A stretch of 64,000 bases of DNA from Cyanobacteria bacterium CYA (lineage in GTDB: Bacteria; Planctomycetota; Phycisphaerae; Phycisphaerales; UBA1924): contig RHKP01000008.1 of NCBI GenBank assembly GCA_008363215.1, forward strand, positions 1 to 64,000. Direction: 5' to 3'. The notes beneath the pieces were generated by a model. That model had not been told where the DNA came from. It saw nothing but the letters and a program-made list of their open reading frames with translations, and did not search any database. Both the position numbers and the translations under genes were made by a program. Shown here piece by piece: positions 33,016 to 42,343 of the stretch (the stretch's first letter is position 1; the number at the start of each line of letters is the position of its first letter).

Positions 33016-35454
33016 GTGGAACTGTTTGATCGCGCCGAGCAGGGGTTGGCGGAGGATGAAGCGCGGTATGTGCGTGTGGTGGTCGAGCGCGGGATCGAGG
33101 GATCGGCCGGGCTGGAAGGGCTGACGTATCGCGGGACGGATCTGGAGGTCGGTCGCTGGGTGACGGTTCCGCTGGGGCGGGCGGGGCGGACGGTGGGCGG
33201 GGTGGTGGTGGCGGCGGGCGGGCGCGAGTTGCTTGAGGGGCTGGACCGGCGGAAGGTGAAGGCGGTGCTGGAGGCCGGACGGGCGGCGCTGTCTGCTGAG
33301 CAGGTGGCGCTGGCGCGGTGGATGGCGTGGTACTACGTGTGTCCGCTGGGGCTGGTGATCAAGGCGATGCTGCCCGGATCGGTGAAGAAGGGCGTCGGGC
33401 ACAAGGTGCGGCGTGAGGTGAGGCCGACGGGGGCGATGCCGGGCGAAGATGTGCGGCTCACGCCGGCGGTCGCGAAGGCGTGGGCGGGAATCGGGCAGAT
33501 CGGAGCGGAGGAGTGGCCGATCGAGGCGCGGGTGCTGGCGCATCGTCTGGAGTGCGCAAGCGCGGGCCCGGTGAAGAGGCTGGTGGAGGCGGGGCTGCTG
33601 GAGGTTGTCGAACGGCACGAGGTGAGCGCGGGAGTGGAGGCATGGCTGGAGGGCGTGGACGAAAGCGACGAGGCGCTGCGATTGACGGAGGAGCAGCGGC
33701 GGGTGGTGGAGGGGATCTGGGGAGCGATTGGGAGGAAGAGCAAGGCTCAGACAGCCGAAACACAAGACGCAGATGAGCAGAACACGGACCAGGCGCTCGT
33801 GCCGACACGCGCGCCGCCGGCCGGGGCGCACGAGGCGGTTGGTGTGCATCTGGTGCGCGGGGTGACGGGGTCGGGCAAGACGGAGGTGTATCTGCAGTTG
33901 ATCGCCCGCGTGCTCGAACAGGGGCGCGGAGCGATCGTGCTGGTGCCGGAGATTGCGTTGACGCCGCAGACGGTGCGCCGGTTCAGCCGTCGGTTCGGGC
34001 GGGAGAGGATCGCGGTGATGCACTCCCGACTGACGGGGGCGCAGCGGAATCGGACATGGAGCCTGTGCGCGGAGGGGCGGGCGCGGGTGCTGATCGGGCC
34101 GCGATCGGCGGTGCTGGCGCCGATGCCGGACCTCGGGCTGATCGTGGTGGACGAGGAGCACGACGCGTCGTACAAGCAGGACTCGGCGCCGCGGTACAAC
34201 GGGCGCGACGTGGCGATCATGCGGGGGCGGATGGAGGGCGCAGGCGTGGTGCTGGGGTCGGCGACGCCTTCGATGGAGAGTTGGCACAATGCCGAGGGCG
34301 GGCGGTTTGCGTTGTGGACGCTGGAAGAGCGCGTGGGCGGAGGAAAACTGCCGGCGGTGAAGGTGGTCGACCTTGGCAGCGAGCGGCGGGAGCGGTACCG
34401 GGCCGAAGGGTCGCGCGGGGCTTCGCTCGACCTGATCGGTCCGACGCTGGAGGGGGCGCTGCGCCAGACGCTGGAGCGCGGCTCTCAGGCGATCGTGCTC
34501 CTGAACCGGCGCGGCGAAGCGGGGTATGTGGGGTGCGCCAGCGCAGCGTGCGGGTGGGCGATGCGGTGTGATGCGTGCGATGCGCTGATGACGGCCCACC
34601 GGATGCCGGCAGGGGCGGCGCGGCGCTTTCTGAGGTGTCATCACTGCGAGGCCGGGCAGATGGTGCCGGGCGCGTGCCCGGCGTGCGGCGGCAAACTGGT
34701 GCTGCTCAACGCGGGGACGCAGCACGCCGAGGAGGAACTGGCGCGGCGTCTGGGACTCGTCGCAGGCGAGGATCTGATGCGTGTGGACTCGGACTCGATG
34801 CACTCGGGGCGGTCGTACTTTGACGTGCTGGAGGCGTTCGGGGCCGGGCGGATCCGCGTGCTGGTGGGCACGCAGATGATCGCCAAGGGGCTGGATTTTC
34901 CCAACGTGGGGCTGGTGTGCGTGCTCAATGCGGACACGGCGCTGGTGCTGCCGGATTTTCGTGCGCGGGAGCGGACGTTTCAGTTGATCAGCCAGGTGGC
35001 CGGGCGTGCGGGGCGCGGGGATGAGAGCGTGTATGGGGAGGCGCTGGTGCTGGTGCAGACGATGCACCCGGGAGACCCTGCGATCGAGCGTGCGGCGCGG
35101 CACGAGTACGTGGAGTTTGCCAAGCAGGAGTTGAGGGATCGGAAGGCCGCAGGTTTGCCCCCGGCGCGACGGATGGCGCGGATCGTGGTACGTCACGCCG
35201 ACGCGGTGAAGGCGAGGAAGATGGCCGACGAGGCGGCCGAGAAGGTGCGGGAAAGGGCGCGCGGAATCGCGCGGGTGGACGGGCCGAACCCGTGCGTGCT
35301 GAGCCGGATCGCCGAGCGGTATCGGTTTGAGGTACGCGTGGTGGCGACGCGGGCAAGCGACCTTGTGGGCGTGCTCAACGCGGTGCGGGAGCAGGAAGAC
35401 CTGACGAGCGACGCGACGTTTGCGATCGACGTGGATCCGGTGGGAGTGTTGTAG
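33016..35454 (+). CDS. priA: Primosomal replication-restart helicase PriA
   Basis: An 812-residue superfamily 2 helicase that reloads the replisome at stalled forks. The N-terminal 3'-DNA-binding domain ends near residue 110 (RWMAWYYVCPLGLVIKAMLPG). Walker A is VTGSGKTEVY (about 281), the DEAH-type box VDEEHD (about 379), and motif VI QVAGRAGRG. Zinc-binding cysteines lie in the insert CGWAMRCDACD ... CHHCEAGQ ... CPACGG (about 515-560). The GTG start sits 20 bp from carA with a -10-like site between. Length is slightly above E. coli PriA (732). Confidence 0.95.
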   Translation: MELFDRAEQGLAEDEARYVRVVVERGIEGSAGLEGLTYRGTDLEVGRWVTVPLGRAGRTVGGVVVAAGGRELLEGLDRRKVKAVLEAGRAALSAEQVALARWMAWYYVCPLGLVIKAMLPGSVKKGVGHKVRREVRPTGAMPGEDVRLTPAVAKAWAGIGQIGAEEWPIEARVLAHRLECASAGPVKRLVEAGLLEVVERHEVSAGVEAWLEGVDESDEALRLTEEQRRVVEGIWGAIGRKSKAQTAETQDADEQNTDQALVPTRAPPAGAHEAVGVHLVRGVTGSGKTEVYLQLIARVLEQGRGAIVLVPEIALTPQTVRRFSRRFGRERIAVMHSRLTGAQRNRTWSLCAEGRARVLIGPRSAVLAPMPDLGLIVVDEEHDASYKQDSAPRYNGRDVAIMRGRMEGAGVVLGSATPSMESWHNAEGGRFALWTLEERVGGGKLPAVKVVDLGSERRERYRAEGSRGASLDLIGPTLEGALRQTLERGSQAIVLLNRRGEAGYVGCASAACGWAMRCDACDALMTAHRMPAGAARRFLRCHHCEAGQMVPGACPACGGKLVLLNAGTQHAEEELARRLGLVAGEDLMRVDSDSMHSGRSYFDVLEAFGAGRIRVLVGTQMIAKGLDFPNVGLVCVLNADTALVLPDFRARERTFQLISQVAGRAGRGDESVYGEALVLVQTMHPGDPAIERAARHEYVEFAKQELRDRKAAGLPPARRMARIVVRHADAVKARKMADEAAEKVRERARGIARVDGPNPCVLSRIAERYRFEVRVVATRASDLVGVLNAVREQEDLTSDATFAIDVDPVGVL

Positions 35455-35488
35455 AGGAAGGTGCGGAGGTCAGAGACGAAGGCGATTC

Positions 35489-35513
35489 TACGAGCCCGAC
35501 GCGCAAGCGAGGG
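35489..35513 (+). repeat. Planctomycete-type REP-like repeat
   Basis: TACGAGCCCGACGCGCAAGC followed by GAGGG. Sequences of this form (CGAGCCCGA-GCGCAAGCGAGGG) recur in intergenic regions of many planctomycete genomes as far as I know. Only one copy is seen here, in the priA-murD spacer. Confidence 0.5.
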
Positions 35514-35622
35514 AGCAAAGAATGGCGTAAGACACGGGCCGTTGCGCCGATCAGTGCGAGAGGGCGTGCGCAACGCATCGACCGGGAGACAGGTCGATGG
35601 CACACGACAGGGAGGGTGACGC

Positions 35623-36939
35623 TTGGATCTGCGCGGGAAGAAGCGGGCGGTGGTGCTGGGGCTGGGGGCCTTCGGAGGCGGAGTCGGCGTGACGCGCTGG
35701 CTGAGCGATCAGGGGCTTGCCGTGACGGTGGTCGACCAGTTGCCTGCGGAGAAGTTGGGCGGGTCGCTGGCGCAAATCGCAGACCTGACAGGCGCCGGGC
35801 GTGTGCGGCTGGACGTGGGACGCGACGGTATTCCGACCTGTACGGGCGACGATCTGGTCGTCATCAATCCGGCGGTCAGGACGCCGTGGCTGCGGGACGA
35901 CATCGCGGCGGCGCGGGAAGCGGGCGCGTGGGTGACGACGGAGATCGAGTTGACGGTGCGGGCGATCGTCGAGCGCATCGGGGCCGAGGGCGACCTGGTG
36001 GCGATCACCGGGAGCATGGGCAAGAGCACGACGACGGCGATGATCGGGGCAGGGCTCACGAGCGCGGGGCGACAAGCGTTTGTCGGCGGAAACCTGGGCG
36101 GGTCACTGCTCGACGCGGTGAGGGCCATGACACGTGCATCGGCTGTCGTGCTGGAGATTTCCAGCGCCATGCTGTGGTGGCTGGAAGACTGCCGAGCGTT
36201 CGGGCTGCGGGTGGGCGTGGTGACCAACTGCGCGCCCAATCACGTGGACTGGCACGGAAGTCTGGAAGACTATCAGCGCTGCAAGAGAATCCTGCCGATG
36301 CGGGTGCGCCCGGGCGGGACGGCGGTGCTGGGAGAGAGTGTGGGCGACTGGGACATCGCAGGGGGCGCGCATCGGGTGGCGGTGTCGGGCGAGCAGCGTG
36401 TGCCGGGGCTGGCCACACCGGGACGACACAACGAGATGAATGCGGCCTGCGCGCTGGCGGCGTGCGAGGCGCTGGGATGCGACCGGCAACGGGCGCGGGC
36501 CGGCATTTGCGAGTTTGCCGGACTCCCCCACCGCTTGCAACTTGTCGGGTCGGCGCGGGGGGCGCGGTGGTACAACGACTCAAAGGCCACGACGCCCGAG
36601 GCGACCGTGCTCGCGGTGCGTGCGCTGCGTGAGGCGGGGATCGAGCGCATTCACCTGATCGCGGGCGGGTATGACAAGAAGGTGTCGCTTTCGGCGATCA
36701 CGGAACTTGCGGACCAACTGGCGAGTCTGGCGGGGATCGGCGCGACCGGCGCGGCTGTGTGCGCCGGGCGCGGGCGGGTGTGCGGGACGCTGGAAGGGGC
36801 GTTGGAGTGGATCGTGCCGCGCGTACGGGCGGGCGAAGCGGTGCTGCTCAGTCCGGGGTGTGCGTCGTGGGATCAGTACACGAACTTCGAGGAGCGCGGC
36901 GAGCGATTTGCGACGCTGGCCCGCGAGGCGGCGCGATGA
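35623..36939 (+). CDS. murD: UDP-N-acetylmuramoyl-L-alanine:D-glutamate ligase
   Basis: A 438-residue Mur ligase adding D-glutamate to the peptidoglycan precursor in the cytoplasm. The Rossmann-like start VVLGLGAFGGGVGVT, the P-loop ITGSMGKSTTTAMIG (about 128-142), NCAPNHVDWHGS with the central-domain histidine, and YNDSKATTPEAT near residue 315 are family marks; the last is diagnostic for MurD. The start is a TTG with GGGAGGG upstream. The stop overlaps the next start. It shows that the organism makes peptidoglycan precursors, a point once disputed for planctomycetes. Confidence 0.92.
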   Translation: MDLRGKKRAVVLGLGAFGGGVGVTRWLSDQGLAVTVVDQLPAEKLGGSLAQIADLTGAGRVRLDVGRDGIPTCTGDDLVVINPAVRTPWLRDDIAAAREAGAWVTTEIELTVRAIVERIGAEGDLVAITGSMGKSTTTAMIGAGLTSAGRQAFVGGNLGGSLLDAVRAMTRASAVVLEISSAMLWWLEDCRAFGLRVGVVTNCAPNHVDWHGSLEDYQRCKRILPMRVRPGGTAVLGESVGDWDIAGGAHRVAVSGEQRVPGLATPGRHNEMNAACALAACEALGCDRQRARAGICEFAGLPHRLQLVGSARGARWYNDSKATTPEATVLAVRALREAGIERIHLIAGGYDKKVSLSAITELADQLASLAGIGATGAAVCAGRGRVCGTLEGALEWIVPRVRAGEAVLLSPGCASWDQYTNFEERGERFATLAREAAR

Positions 36940-37709
36940 GAATGGTCGCGTGCATCGTGCTGCTGCCGCTGCTGGCCGGATGCGCGGGGCCTCACGGCGG
37001 CAAGCACACAGGCCAGACGCCCGCGGGCGCCGAGCCGGCTGTCCGCGTCGAGCCTGAGAGCCTTGTCGAGGTCTTTCCGGGCGTGCGGGTGGATGCGGCG
37101 GCGGGCGTGGTGGAGATCGACGCGCGGGTGGCGACAGACGTGCATGATCCACGCACGCCGGACGTGTTTCTGGAAGTGGTTGCGTGCACGCGCGATACGC
37201 GCGAGTACGAGTCGCTGGTGGTGATCGACGCCAAGGCCTCGCAGGTGCACGCGGGGCTGCTGCTGATCGGGCTTGAGCCGGGCGCTCCGGGCCGGTGGAA
37301 GCCGGAGGGGAGCGGAGTGGTGCCGATCGAGCCGAGCGGGGAGCCGGTGCGCATACGGCTGCGCTATGAAGGTGAGCACGGGCCGTGCGAGGCTGCGGTG
37401 GAAGAGTGGATCCGCGTGCGGCGCGACGATGGGGCAAGCGAGGCGATGCCGGCGATGGAGTTTGTGTTTGCGGGGTCGCGGTTTCGAGTGGTGCAAGGGA
37501 GCGAGCGGTATCTGGGCGACGTGGAGGGGACGGTGATCGGGCTGACGACGTTCGGGACTGAAGTGATCGCGCCGCGGGCGATGCATCACCCAAGCGCGCA
37601 GATCGAAGAGCCGAGATTGATGGCGCGGAACGAAGTGATTCCGGGCGTGAACAGTCCGGTCGTGGTGCGGGTGGAGCGGATCAGGGATAGATCCGCACCC
37701 GGATCGTGA
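36936..37709 (+). CDS. YdjY-like lipoprotein
   Basis: A 257-residue protein translated from an ATG overlapping the murD stop. The lipoprotein signal VACIVLLPLLAGC has a good lipobox (LLAGC). The mature part matches the YdjY pattern: VVEIDARVATD, then TREYESLVVID and ASQVHAGLLLIGLEPG, with later EEWIRVRR and EFVFAGSRFR. YdjY proteins have no assigned activity. Its 3' end overlaps the convergent protease gene by 29 bp. Confidence 0.82.
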   Translation: MRMVACIVLLPLLAGCAGPHGGKHTGQTPAGAEPAVRVEPESLVEVFPGVRVDAAAGVVEIDARVATDVHDPRTPDVFLEVVACTRDTREYESLVVIDAKASQVHAGLLLIGLEPGAPGRWKPEGSGVVPIEPSGEPVRIRLRYEGEHGPCEAAVEEWIRVRRDDGASEAMPAMEFVFAGSRFRVVQGSERYLGDVEGTVIGLTTFGTEVIAPRAMHHPSAQIEEPRLMARNEVIPGVNSPVVVRVERIRDRSAPGS

Positions 37710-39102
37710 ACTGCTTGCCGGGGTCGGTGGTGGTCGCGAGCAGGAAGGGGATTTCGCCGCGGACGAGCAGGCCCTGATTGTAGATCGCTTCGAGCAGTTC
37801 GTTGCGATTGGAGATGTTCTGCGTGCCCACACGAAGGATGATTTGCCCCGGGCGCAGCCCGACGCGGGAGGCGATCGAGCCATCGATGACTTCGGTGATC
37901 GCGACGGCCGGGACGTTGCTTTCGCCTCCGACGTAGACCGAACGGGTGAGGATGCCCAGTTGGCGGTACACCTGACCGGCGATGCGGTCGAGCATGTTGG
38001 AGAGGGGCATCTCTGCGAGTTGGATGGTCAGCGGAGTGATGCTGCCTTCGCGGAGGACTTCGATGGGGACTTCCTGTCCCGGGCGCCCGGAGGAGATGAG
38101 CGACTGGAGCGCGAAGGAACCGGTGACGGGGTACCCGGCGACGGAAACGATGATGTCTTCGGCGCGCAGGCCGGCCTTTTCTGCGGGCCCGCCGGCGAGG
38201 ACTTCGGTGACACGGGTGCCGACGACAGCCGAGCCGTCGGGGAGGATGATGCGGTCCTCGCCCTGGCGGAAGAGAACGCCGACGAAGCCGCGGGAGATTT
38301 TCCCCTCGCTGATGAGTTGTCGGATGATGGGCTCGATGGTTCCGACGGGAATGGCGAAGGAGATGCCGGCCGAGTCACCCCCTTCGGTCGTGCCCTGGGT
38401 GTCGCGTCCGGTGGCGATGGCGACGTTCATGCCGACGAGTTGTCCCTGAACATTGACCAGCGGGCCTCCGGAGTTGCCGGGATTGACGGCCGCATCGGTC
38501 TGGATGAAGTTGGTGTATCCGCCCAGACCGAGGGAGCCCTGGGGATCGCGCCCGAGTCCGGAGACGATGCCCTCGCTCATGGAGAAGCGGAAGCCGAAAG
38601 GAGATCCGTAGGCGTAGACGCGATCACCCTTGCGGGGAAGCGCGCCGCGGGCAATGAGGACCGGGAACAGGCCTTCGTCGGTATTGACGCGAAGGACGGC
38701 GATGTCGGTGAAGGGGTCGGCACCGACAACGGCGGCGGGAAGGACGCGGCCGTCAAAGAACTCGACGCGGATCGAGTCGGCGCCTCGGATGACATGGGAG
38801 TTGGTGATGACGTGCCCGTGGGTGTCAAAGACCCACCCCGAGCCGGTGGTTGACGACCGAGAACTGGTGGAGGCGACTTCGATGTGGACAACCGAAGGTC
38901 CGACCGACTCGGCAATGGCGGCGACGGCGCGGTCAATGCGGACGAGGATGTCGTCATCGGCGATGGTCTGACGGGCCAGATCGACCTGGAGAGCGGTCTG
39001 GGCGAACCCGATGCGTCGCAGTGCCTCCGGGGCGGCCAGGAGTACGGCGGCCGCGGTGACCAGAACGACCAGAGCGGGGAGGAACGTGACGAATCTGCGC
39101 AT
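37681..39102 (-). CDS. HtrA/DegP-type serine protease with PDZ domains
   Basis: A 473-residue envelope protease/chaperone. An N-terminal signal or anchor (VTFLPALVVLVTAAAVLLAA) precedes the trypsin-like domain with His103 (NSHVIRG), Asp133 (DPFTDIAVL) and Ser211 (NPGNSGGPL). Two PDZ domains follow: the first around GTRVTEVLAGGPAEKAGLRAEDII, the second around AITEVIDGSIASRVGLRPGQ. The ATG at 39102 begins the signal peptide; longer readings do not. It most resembles DegP/DegQ, but the exact paralogue cannot be told. Confidence 0.9.
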   Translation of the reverse strand: MRRFVTFLPALVVLVTAAAVLLAAPEALRRIGFAQTALQVDLARQTIADDDILVRIDRAVAAIAESVGPSVVHIEVASTSSRSSTTGSGWVFDTHGHVITNSHVIRGADSIRVEFFDGRVLPAAVVGADPFTDIAVLRVNTDEGLFPVLIARGALPRKGDRVYAYGSPFGFRFSMSEGIVSGLGRDPQGSLGLGGYTNFIQTDAAVNPGNSGGPLVNVQGQLVGMNVAIATGRDTQGTTEGGDSAGISFAIPVGTIEPIIRQLISEGKISRGFVGVLFRQGEDRIILPDGSAVVGTRVTEVLAGGPAEKAGLRAEDIIVSVAGYPVTGSFALQSLISSGRPGQEVPIEVLREGSITPLTIQLAEMPLSNMLDRIAGQVYRQLGILTRSVYVGGESNVPAVAITEVIDGSIASRVGLRPGQIILRVGTQNISNRNELLEAIYNQGLLVRGEIPFLLATTTDPGKQFTIRVRIYP

Positions 39103-39242
39103 GCGGAACTCCGTCGGACGGTTGAGGCGTCCTGGTTGATTCGCAGAATACCCGCAAAGGGGCGCAGATTGCATCCAGAAGTCTGCGGTTGCGCGGGTGT
39201 GACAGGAAAACGGAGGCTCTTGGACAAGCAACCCGCAACGAC

Positions 39243-39298
39243 CCCTTATTCGCCTCGCTTCGTTCGGCGCCTTCTCCCCCAGGGGGCAGAAGGCAGCC
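39243..39298 (+). repeat. MITE/REP-like palindromic repeat
   Basis: CGCCTCGCTTCGTTCGGCGCC is followed by CTTCTCCCCCAGGGGGCAGAAGGC, i.e. two adjacent imperfect inverted repeats. Elements of this wording (...CTTCTCCCCC-AGGGGGAGAAGG) are scattered in many bacterial genomes. It lies between the protease start and the panB stop. Confidence 0.45.
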
Positions 39299-39300
39299 GT

Positions 39301-40203
39301 TCAGGCCTGTTCCTGAGTGGGCCAGGCGATGTGAGGGGGGTCGGAGCGGCGGAGTTGGTGGAAGCGTTCGAGTTCGGTGGCCGGCATGGTGTAAGAATCG
39401 GTCGGAACGCCCCGCTGAGCGACCTGGCCGGCCCACGTGGCGGCGGCGTCGCGGATGGCCTGACCGATCTGAGCGAGGGGCTCGGCAAAACGCGGCTGGT
39501 TGTCGGAGAGACCGAGCAGGTCGTGGGCGACGAGGATCTGTCCGTGCGGGGCGGGGCCGGCGCCGATGCCGATCACTGGGATGCCTGACTGCTCGACGAT
39601 GGCGGCGGCAACGGGGTCGGGAACGGCTTCGAGGAGGAGCAGGACGGCGCCGGCTTCCTGGAGGATGTGGGCGTCGGCGAGCAGGGCGACGGCTTCGTCG
39701 GCGGTGCGACCGACGGCGCGATAGCCCCCGGTCAGTCCCACGTTCTGAGGGCGCAGCCCGATGTGAGCGCAGACTGGGATGCCCGCGCGGGTCATCTTGC
39801 GGACCAGCAGAGCGAAGGAGGCGTCAACTTCGATCTTGACCGCGTCGGCCAGGCCCTCGGTCATGAAGCGGGCGGCGTTGCGGAGGGCTTCGGCGTCGTC
39901 GGCCTGGTAGGACATGAAGGGCATGTCGGCGATGACCATGGCGTTCAAGGCGCCGCGGCGCAGGGCGGCGGTCAGGGCGACGGAGATGTCGAGCGGCATG
40001 TCGATGGTGCGGTCGTAGCCGAGGGCCAGTTGGGCGCCTGAGTCGCCTGCGAGGAGGACGTGAACCCCCGCGCGGTCGAGCCAGCGGGCCATGGTGGCGT
40101 CGTAGGCAGCCAGGCAGGCAAAGGGTTCGCCGCGGCGGGCCATCTGCTCGAGAGTGCGCAGGGTAACTCGGCGGGAGGCGTTGGGCTCGATGGTGATGCT
40201 CAT
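39301..40203 (-). CDS. panB: 3-methyl-2-oxobutanoate hydroxymethyltransferase
   Basis: A 300-residue enzyme making ketopantoate with methylene-tetrahydrofolate, an early step of pantothenate synthesis. Marks are CLAAYDATMARWLDRAG, LLAGDSGAQLALGY, VIADMPFMSY, VCAHIGLRPQNVG and IGIGAGPAPHGQILVAHDLLGL. The magnesium-binding aspartates lie in AGDS and ADMP. The C-terminus is slightly longer than usual. It does not sit with panC or panD. It is divergent from a methyltransferase gene with a 55-bp gap. Confidence 0.93.
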   Translation of the reverse strand: MSITIEPNASRRVTLRTLEQMARRGEPFACLAAYDATMARWLDRAGVHVLLAGDSGAQLALGYDRTIDMPLDISVALTAALRRGALNAMVIADMPFMSYQADDAEALRNAARFMTEGLADAVKIEVDASFALLVRKMTRAGIPVCAHIGLRPQNVGLTGGYRAVGRTADEAVALLADAHILQEAGAVLLLLEAVPDPVAAAIVEQSGIPVIGIGAGPAPHGQILVAHDLLGLSDNQPRFAEPLAQIGQAIRDAAATWAGQVAQRGVPTDSYTMPATELERFHQLRRSDPPHIAWPTQEQA

Positions 40204-40246
40204 CGCCGGGAGTATATGGAGGTCGCGGCGGACGGCCGGTCGGGGG

Positions 40247-40252
40247 TAGGAT
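40247..40252 (+). promoter_or_regulatory. -10-like TAGGAT before the 40259 gene
   Basis: The hexamer ends six bases before the GTG at 40259 and nine before the ATG at 40262. Either start would be leaderless or nearly so. Confidence 0.35.
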
Positions 40253-40258
40253 GCCGGC

Positions 40259-40810
40259 GTGATGGAGGCATCGGGCGTGCATACGCAGAACTGGGGCCCG
40301 CAGGCCGCGCGAGTGACGATGTCGCAGGTCGATCGCTGGCTGAGAAGGGCGCGGCTGGGACAGACGTTGACGCTGCTGGACACCGGGCTTGGGTCAGCCG
40401 AGGCGAGTATGCGGCTGCTGCGGGCGGCGCGGGCGCGCGGGCATGCGCTGCGAGTGGTCAGCGTGATCGACGCGAATCTGGAGGAGGAGCCGTACAGCGC
40501 CGAGCGGCTGGAGGCCTTCGAGGTCGTGCGGCTGGATCCGATGACGATCGTCGAGCACTTCGGGGCGGGGTCGTTCGACTTCGTATGCACGCAGTTGCGG
40601 GTGGCCGGGCTGCGCGAGGTGCCGCGGCTGACGTGGCTGCGGTTGGTGGATCGGGTTGCGCAGCGTGGCGTGGTGTGGGTGGAGCGGCGGGGCGCGGGCG
40701 GGCTGGACGTGCAAAGGGCCGAGGAACTGGCCGAGCGAGTGGGGATGCGGTATCTCAAGGCTCGCCGGCGGCCTTTTTCGGACTGGATGGTGATGCAGGG
40801 CGTGAAGTGA
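40259..40810 (+). CDS. Small SAM-dependent methyltransferase-like protein
   Basis: A 183-residue protein with a class I methyltransferase opening: TLLDTGLGSAEASMRLL (about 37-53), a degenerate glycine-rich motif I, and VVSVIDANLEEE as the acidic strand end. FDFVCTQLRV then stands where motif IV would be. The C-terminal FSDWMVMQG is strand-like. The N-terminus (QAARVTMSQVDRWLRRARLG) is what precedes the fold in several small methyltransferases. The target is unknown. A 145-bp spacer downstream contains two CATTGGCGG words and no gene. Confidence 0.65.
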   Translation: MMEASGVHTQNWGPQAARVTMSQVDRWLRRARLGQTLTLLDTGLGSAEASMRLLRAARARGHALRVVSVIDANLEEEPYSAERLEAFEVVRLDPMTIVEHFGAGSFDFVCTQLRVAGLREVPRLTWLRLVDRVAQRGVVWVERRGAGGLDVQRAEELAERVGMRYLKARRRPFSDWMVMQGVK

Positions 40811-40955
40811 CAAGAGAAGGCGAGATGGCCGCACGGCACCGAGGTGTGACCACGCACCGCTGCTCCTGGTGAACCTCTCGAAGCGCCGGACCCTCTGGAC
40901 GGGCATTGGCGGGCGCCCATTGGCGGAGACGGGCACTGTTTGACGCCGGGCGGAT

Positions 40956-42155
40956 CTACTCGACCATTTTCCAGATCCGCCCGTCGCGCACATCGAGTAC
41001 GTACAACTCTCCCGCGTTGTCGCGCCCGAAACTCGATATCCGCTGGAGAGGCGACTTGCCTTCCAGCGCCGTCGACCACATTTCGGTGTGGTCGGCCAGA
41101 TCGGTCGGCTCGCCGTTTTCAAGTTTGAAACTCCAGATCCTTCCGCGCTGGAACTCTGCGAAGATGTACCGCTCTTTCATCGCGGGCACGCCCCGGCCCT
41201 CGTAGAAGTAGCCTCCGGTGATGGAGCCGTCCGGGTCGTGCCGGTATGCATGGACGGGGGCGACGAAGCCACGCTGGGCGTGCTCCTGGGGCGAAAGCCG
41301 CTTCGGATCGCGGGCCCGGTCGCCGCCTGGGCGGAACTCGCCGAAGCCTTCCATCACCTTCCACCCGTAGTTCTCGCCGCCCTTTGAGTCGGACGGCTGG
41401 AGGTGGATCTCTTCGTAGCGGTTCTGCCCGACGTCGGCGATCCACAGGCGTCCCTGCGAGTCGAACTCGTAGCGCCACGGGTTGCGCAGCCCGTAGGCCC
41501 AGATCTCCGGGCGAGCGCCTTCCTTGCCGACGAATGGGTTGTCCTTCGGCACGGCGTACGCCTTGCCTTCAACCGGCTGCCCGCTCACGTCGATGCGCAG
41601 CATCTTGCCCAGCAGCGTGCCGAGGTTCTGTCCATTCCCCTGTGGGTCGTTGGCCGCGCCGCCGTCGCCCGTGCCGATCCACAGCATGCCGTCGGGCCCG
41701 AAGCGCAGGCTTCCGCCGTTGTGATTGGCCCACGGCTGGGCAAAGGTCAGGATCAGCGTCTGGGAAACCGCATCCGCCCGGTGCGCGTTTTCGGCCACGA
41801 GGCGCACGATGTGCGTGGCCCCCGTCTTACCCGTGAAGTTCAGGTAGAACCGCTTGTTCTCAGCGAAGTTCGGATCCAGGGCCATGCCGAGCAGACCCTG
41901 CTCCCACCCCTCGGCGTTGAAGTTTGAGCGGTCAACCTCGAAGAACGGCTCAGAGAGCAACTCCGCGTTTTCGACCACCCGCACACGGCCGGATTGCTCG
42001 ACGACATAGAAGCGGGCGTCATCCGTCGGGTCGGCGACGAAATCGACGGGCTTGTGCAGCCCCGACACGAACGGGCGAAGCGTCTGTCCGCCCGCACCGC
42101 CCGCCACAATGCCCGACAGCACGCACACCGCCATCGACTTGAAGAACTTGCGCAT
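40956..42155 (-). CDS. PQQ-dependent sugar (aldose) dehydrogenase-like exported protein
   Basis: A 399-residue secreted beta-propeller. The signal peptide MRKFFKSMAVCVLSG...GGAGG is followed by the GSDH/sorbosone-dehydrogenase pattern: GLHKPVDFVADPTDDARFYV, QGLLGMALDPNFAENKRFY, ANHNGGSLRFGPDGMLWIGTGDGG, EIWAYGLRNPWRYEFD and GENYGWKVMEG. The histidine in ANHNGG corresponds to the catalytic base of soluble glucose dehydrogenase. Some members bind PQQ and others do not; no PQQ synthesis genes are here. The ATG at 42155 begins the signal peptide. Confidence 0.86.
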   Translation of the reverse strand: MRKFFKSMAVCVLSGIVAGGAGGQTLRPFVSGLHKPVDFVADPTDDARFYVVEQSGRVRVVENAELLSEPFFEVDRSNFNAEGWEQGLLGMALDPNFAENKRFYLNFTGKTGATHIVRLVAENAHRADAVSQTLILTFAQPWANHNGGSLRFGPDGMLWIGTGDGGAANDPQGNGQNLGTLLGKMLRIDVSGQPVEGKAYAVPKDNPFVGKEGARPEIWAYGLRNPWRYEFDSQGRLWIADVGQNRYEEIHLQPSDSKGGENYGWKVMEGFGEFRPGGDRARDPKRLSPQEHAQRGFVAPVHAYRHDPDGSITGGYFYEGRGVPAMKERYIFAEFQRGRIWSFKLENGEPTDLADHTEMWSTALEGKSPLQRISSFGRDNAGELYVLDVRDGRIWKMVE

Positions 42156-42329
42156 GCTGAAGCCTAGCGGCTCGGGCGGGCGGCCGTTGAATGCGGCAGG
42201 ATGGTGAAGCGGCAGGAACACGGGAGCCAACCCGCACCTGCCGATGGCGGGTCTGTTGGAGCGCAAGATCGCATCGCTCGGCGTGGGCATGAGCACCGAT
42301 GGATGACGAGGTCCACTTTGGGCGTCCGC

Positions 42330-42335
42330 TATACT
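42330..42335 (+). promoter_or_regulatory. -10-like TATACT before the 42344 gene
   Basis: The hexamer ends eight bases before the ATG at 42344. It drives the desulfurase-like/CstB-like pair with a very short leader. Confidence 0.5.
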
Positions 42336-42343
42336 GGCCCACC

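Noticed and set aside
32992-35196. A 734-codon antisense frame opposite priA
   Set aside because: It covers an unmistakable PriA gene, and its translation is Arg/His/Pro-rich, as expected from the reverse of GC-rich codons.
40811-40955. Possible further copy of the structured repeat after the sugar dehydrogenase gene
   Set aside because: Only short words (AGTGCCCGTC and GGTCCGGCG on the minus strand) agree. The hairpin and block order are not present.
39301-41079. Extension of panB to a 592-residue protein
   Set aside because: The extra N-terminal part runs through the divergent methyltransferase gene and has no panB similarity. The ATG at 40203 gives the normal length.
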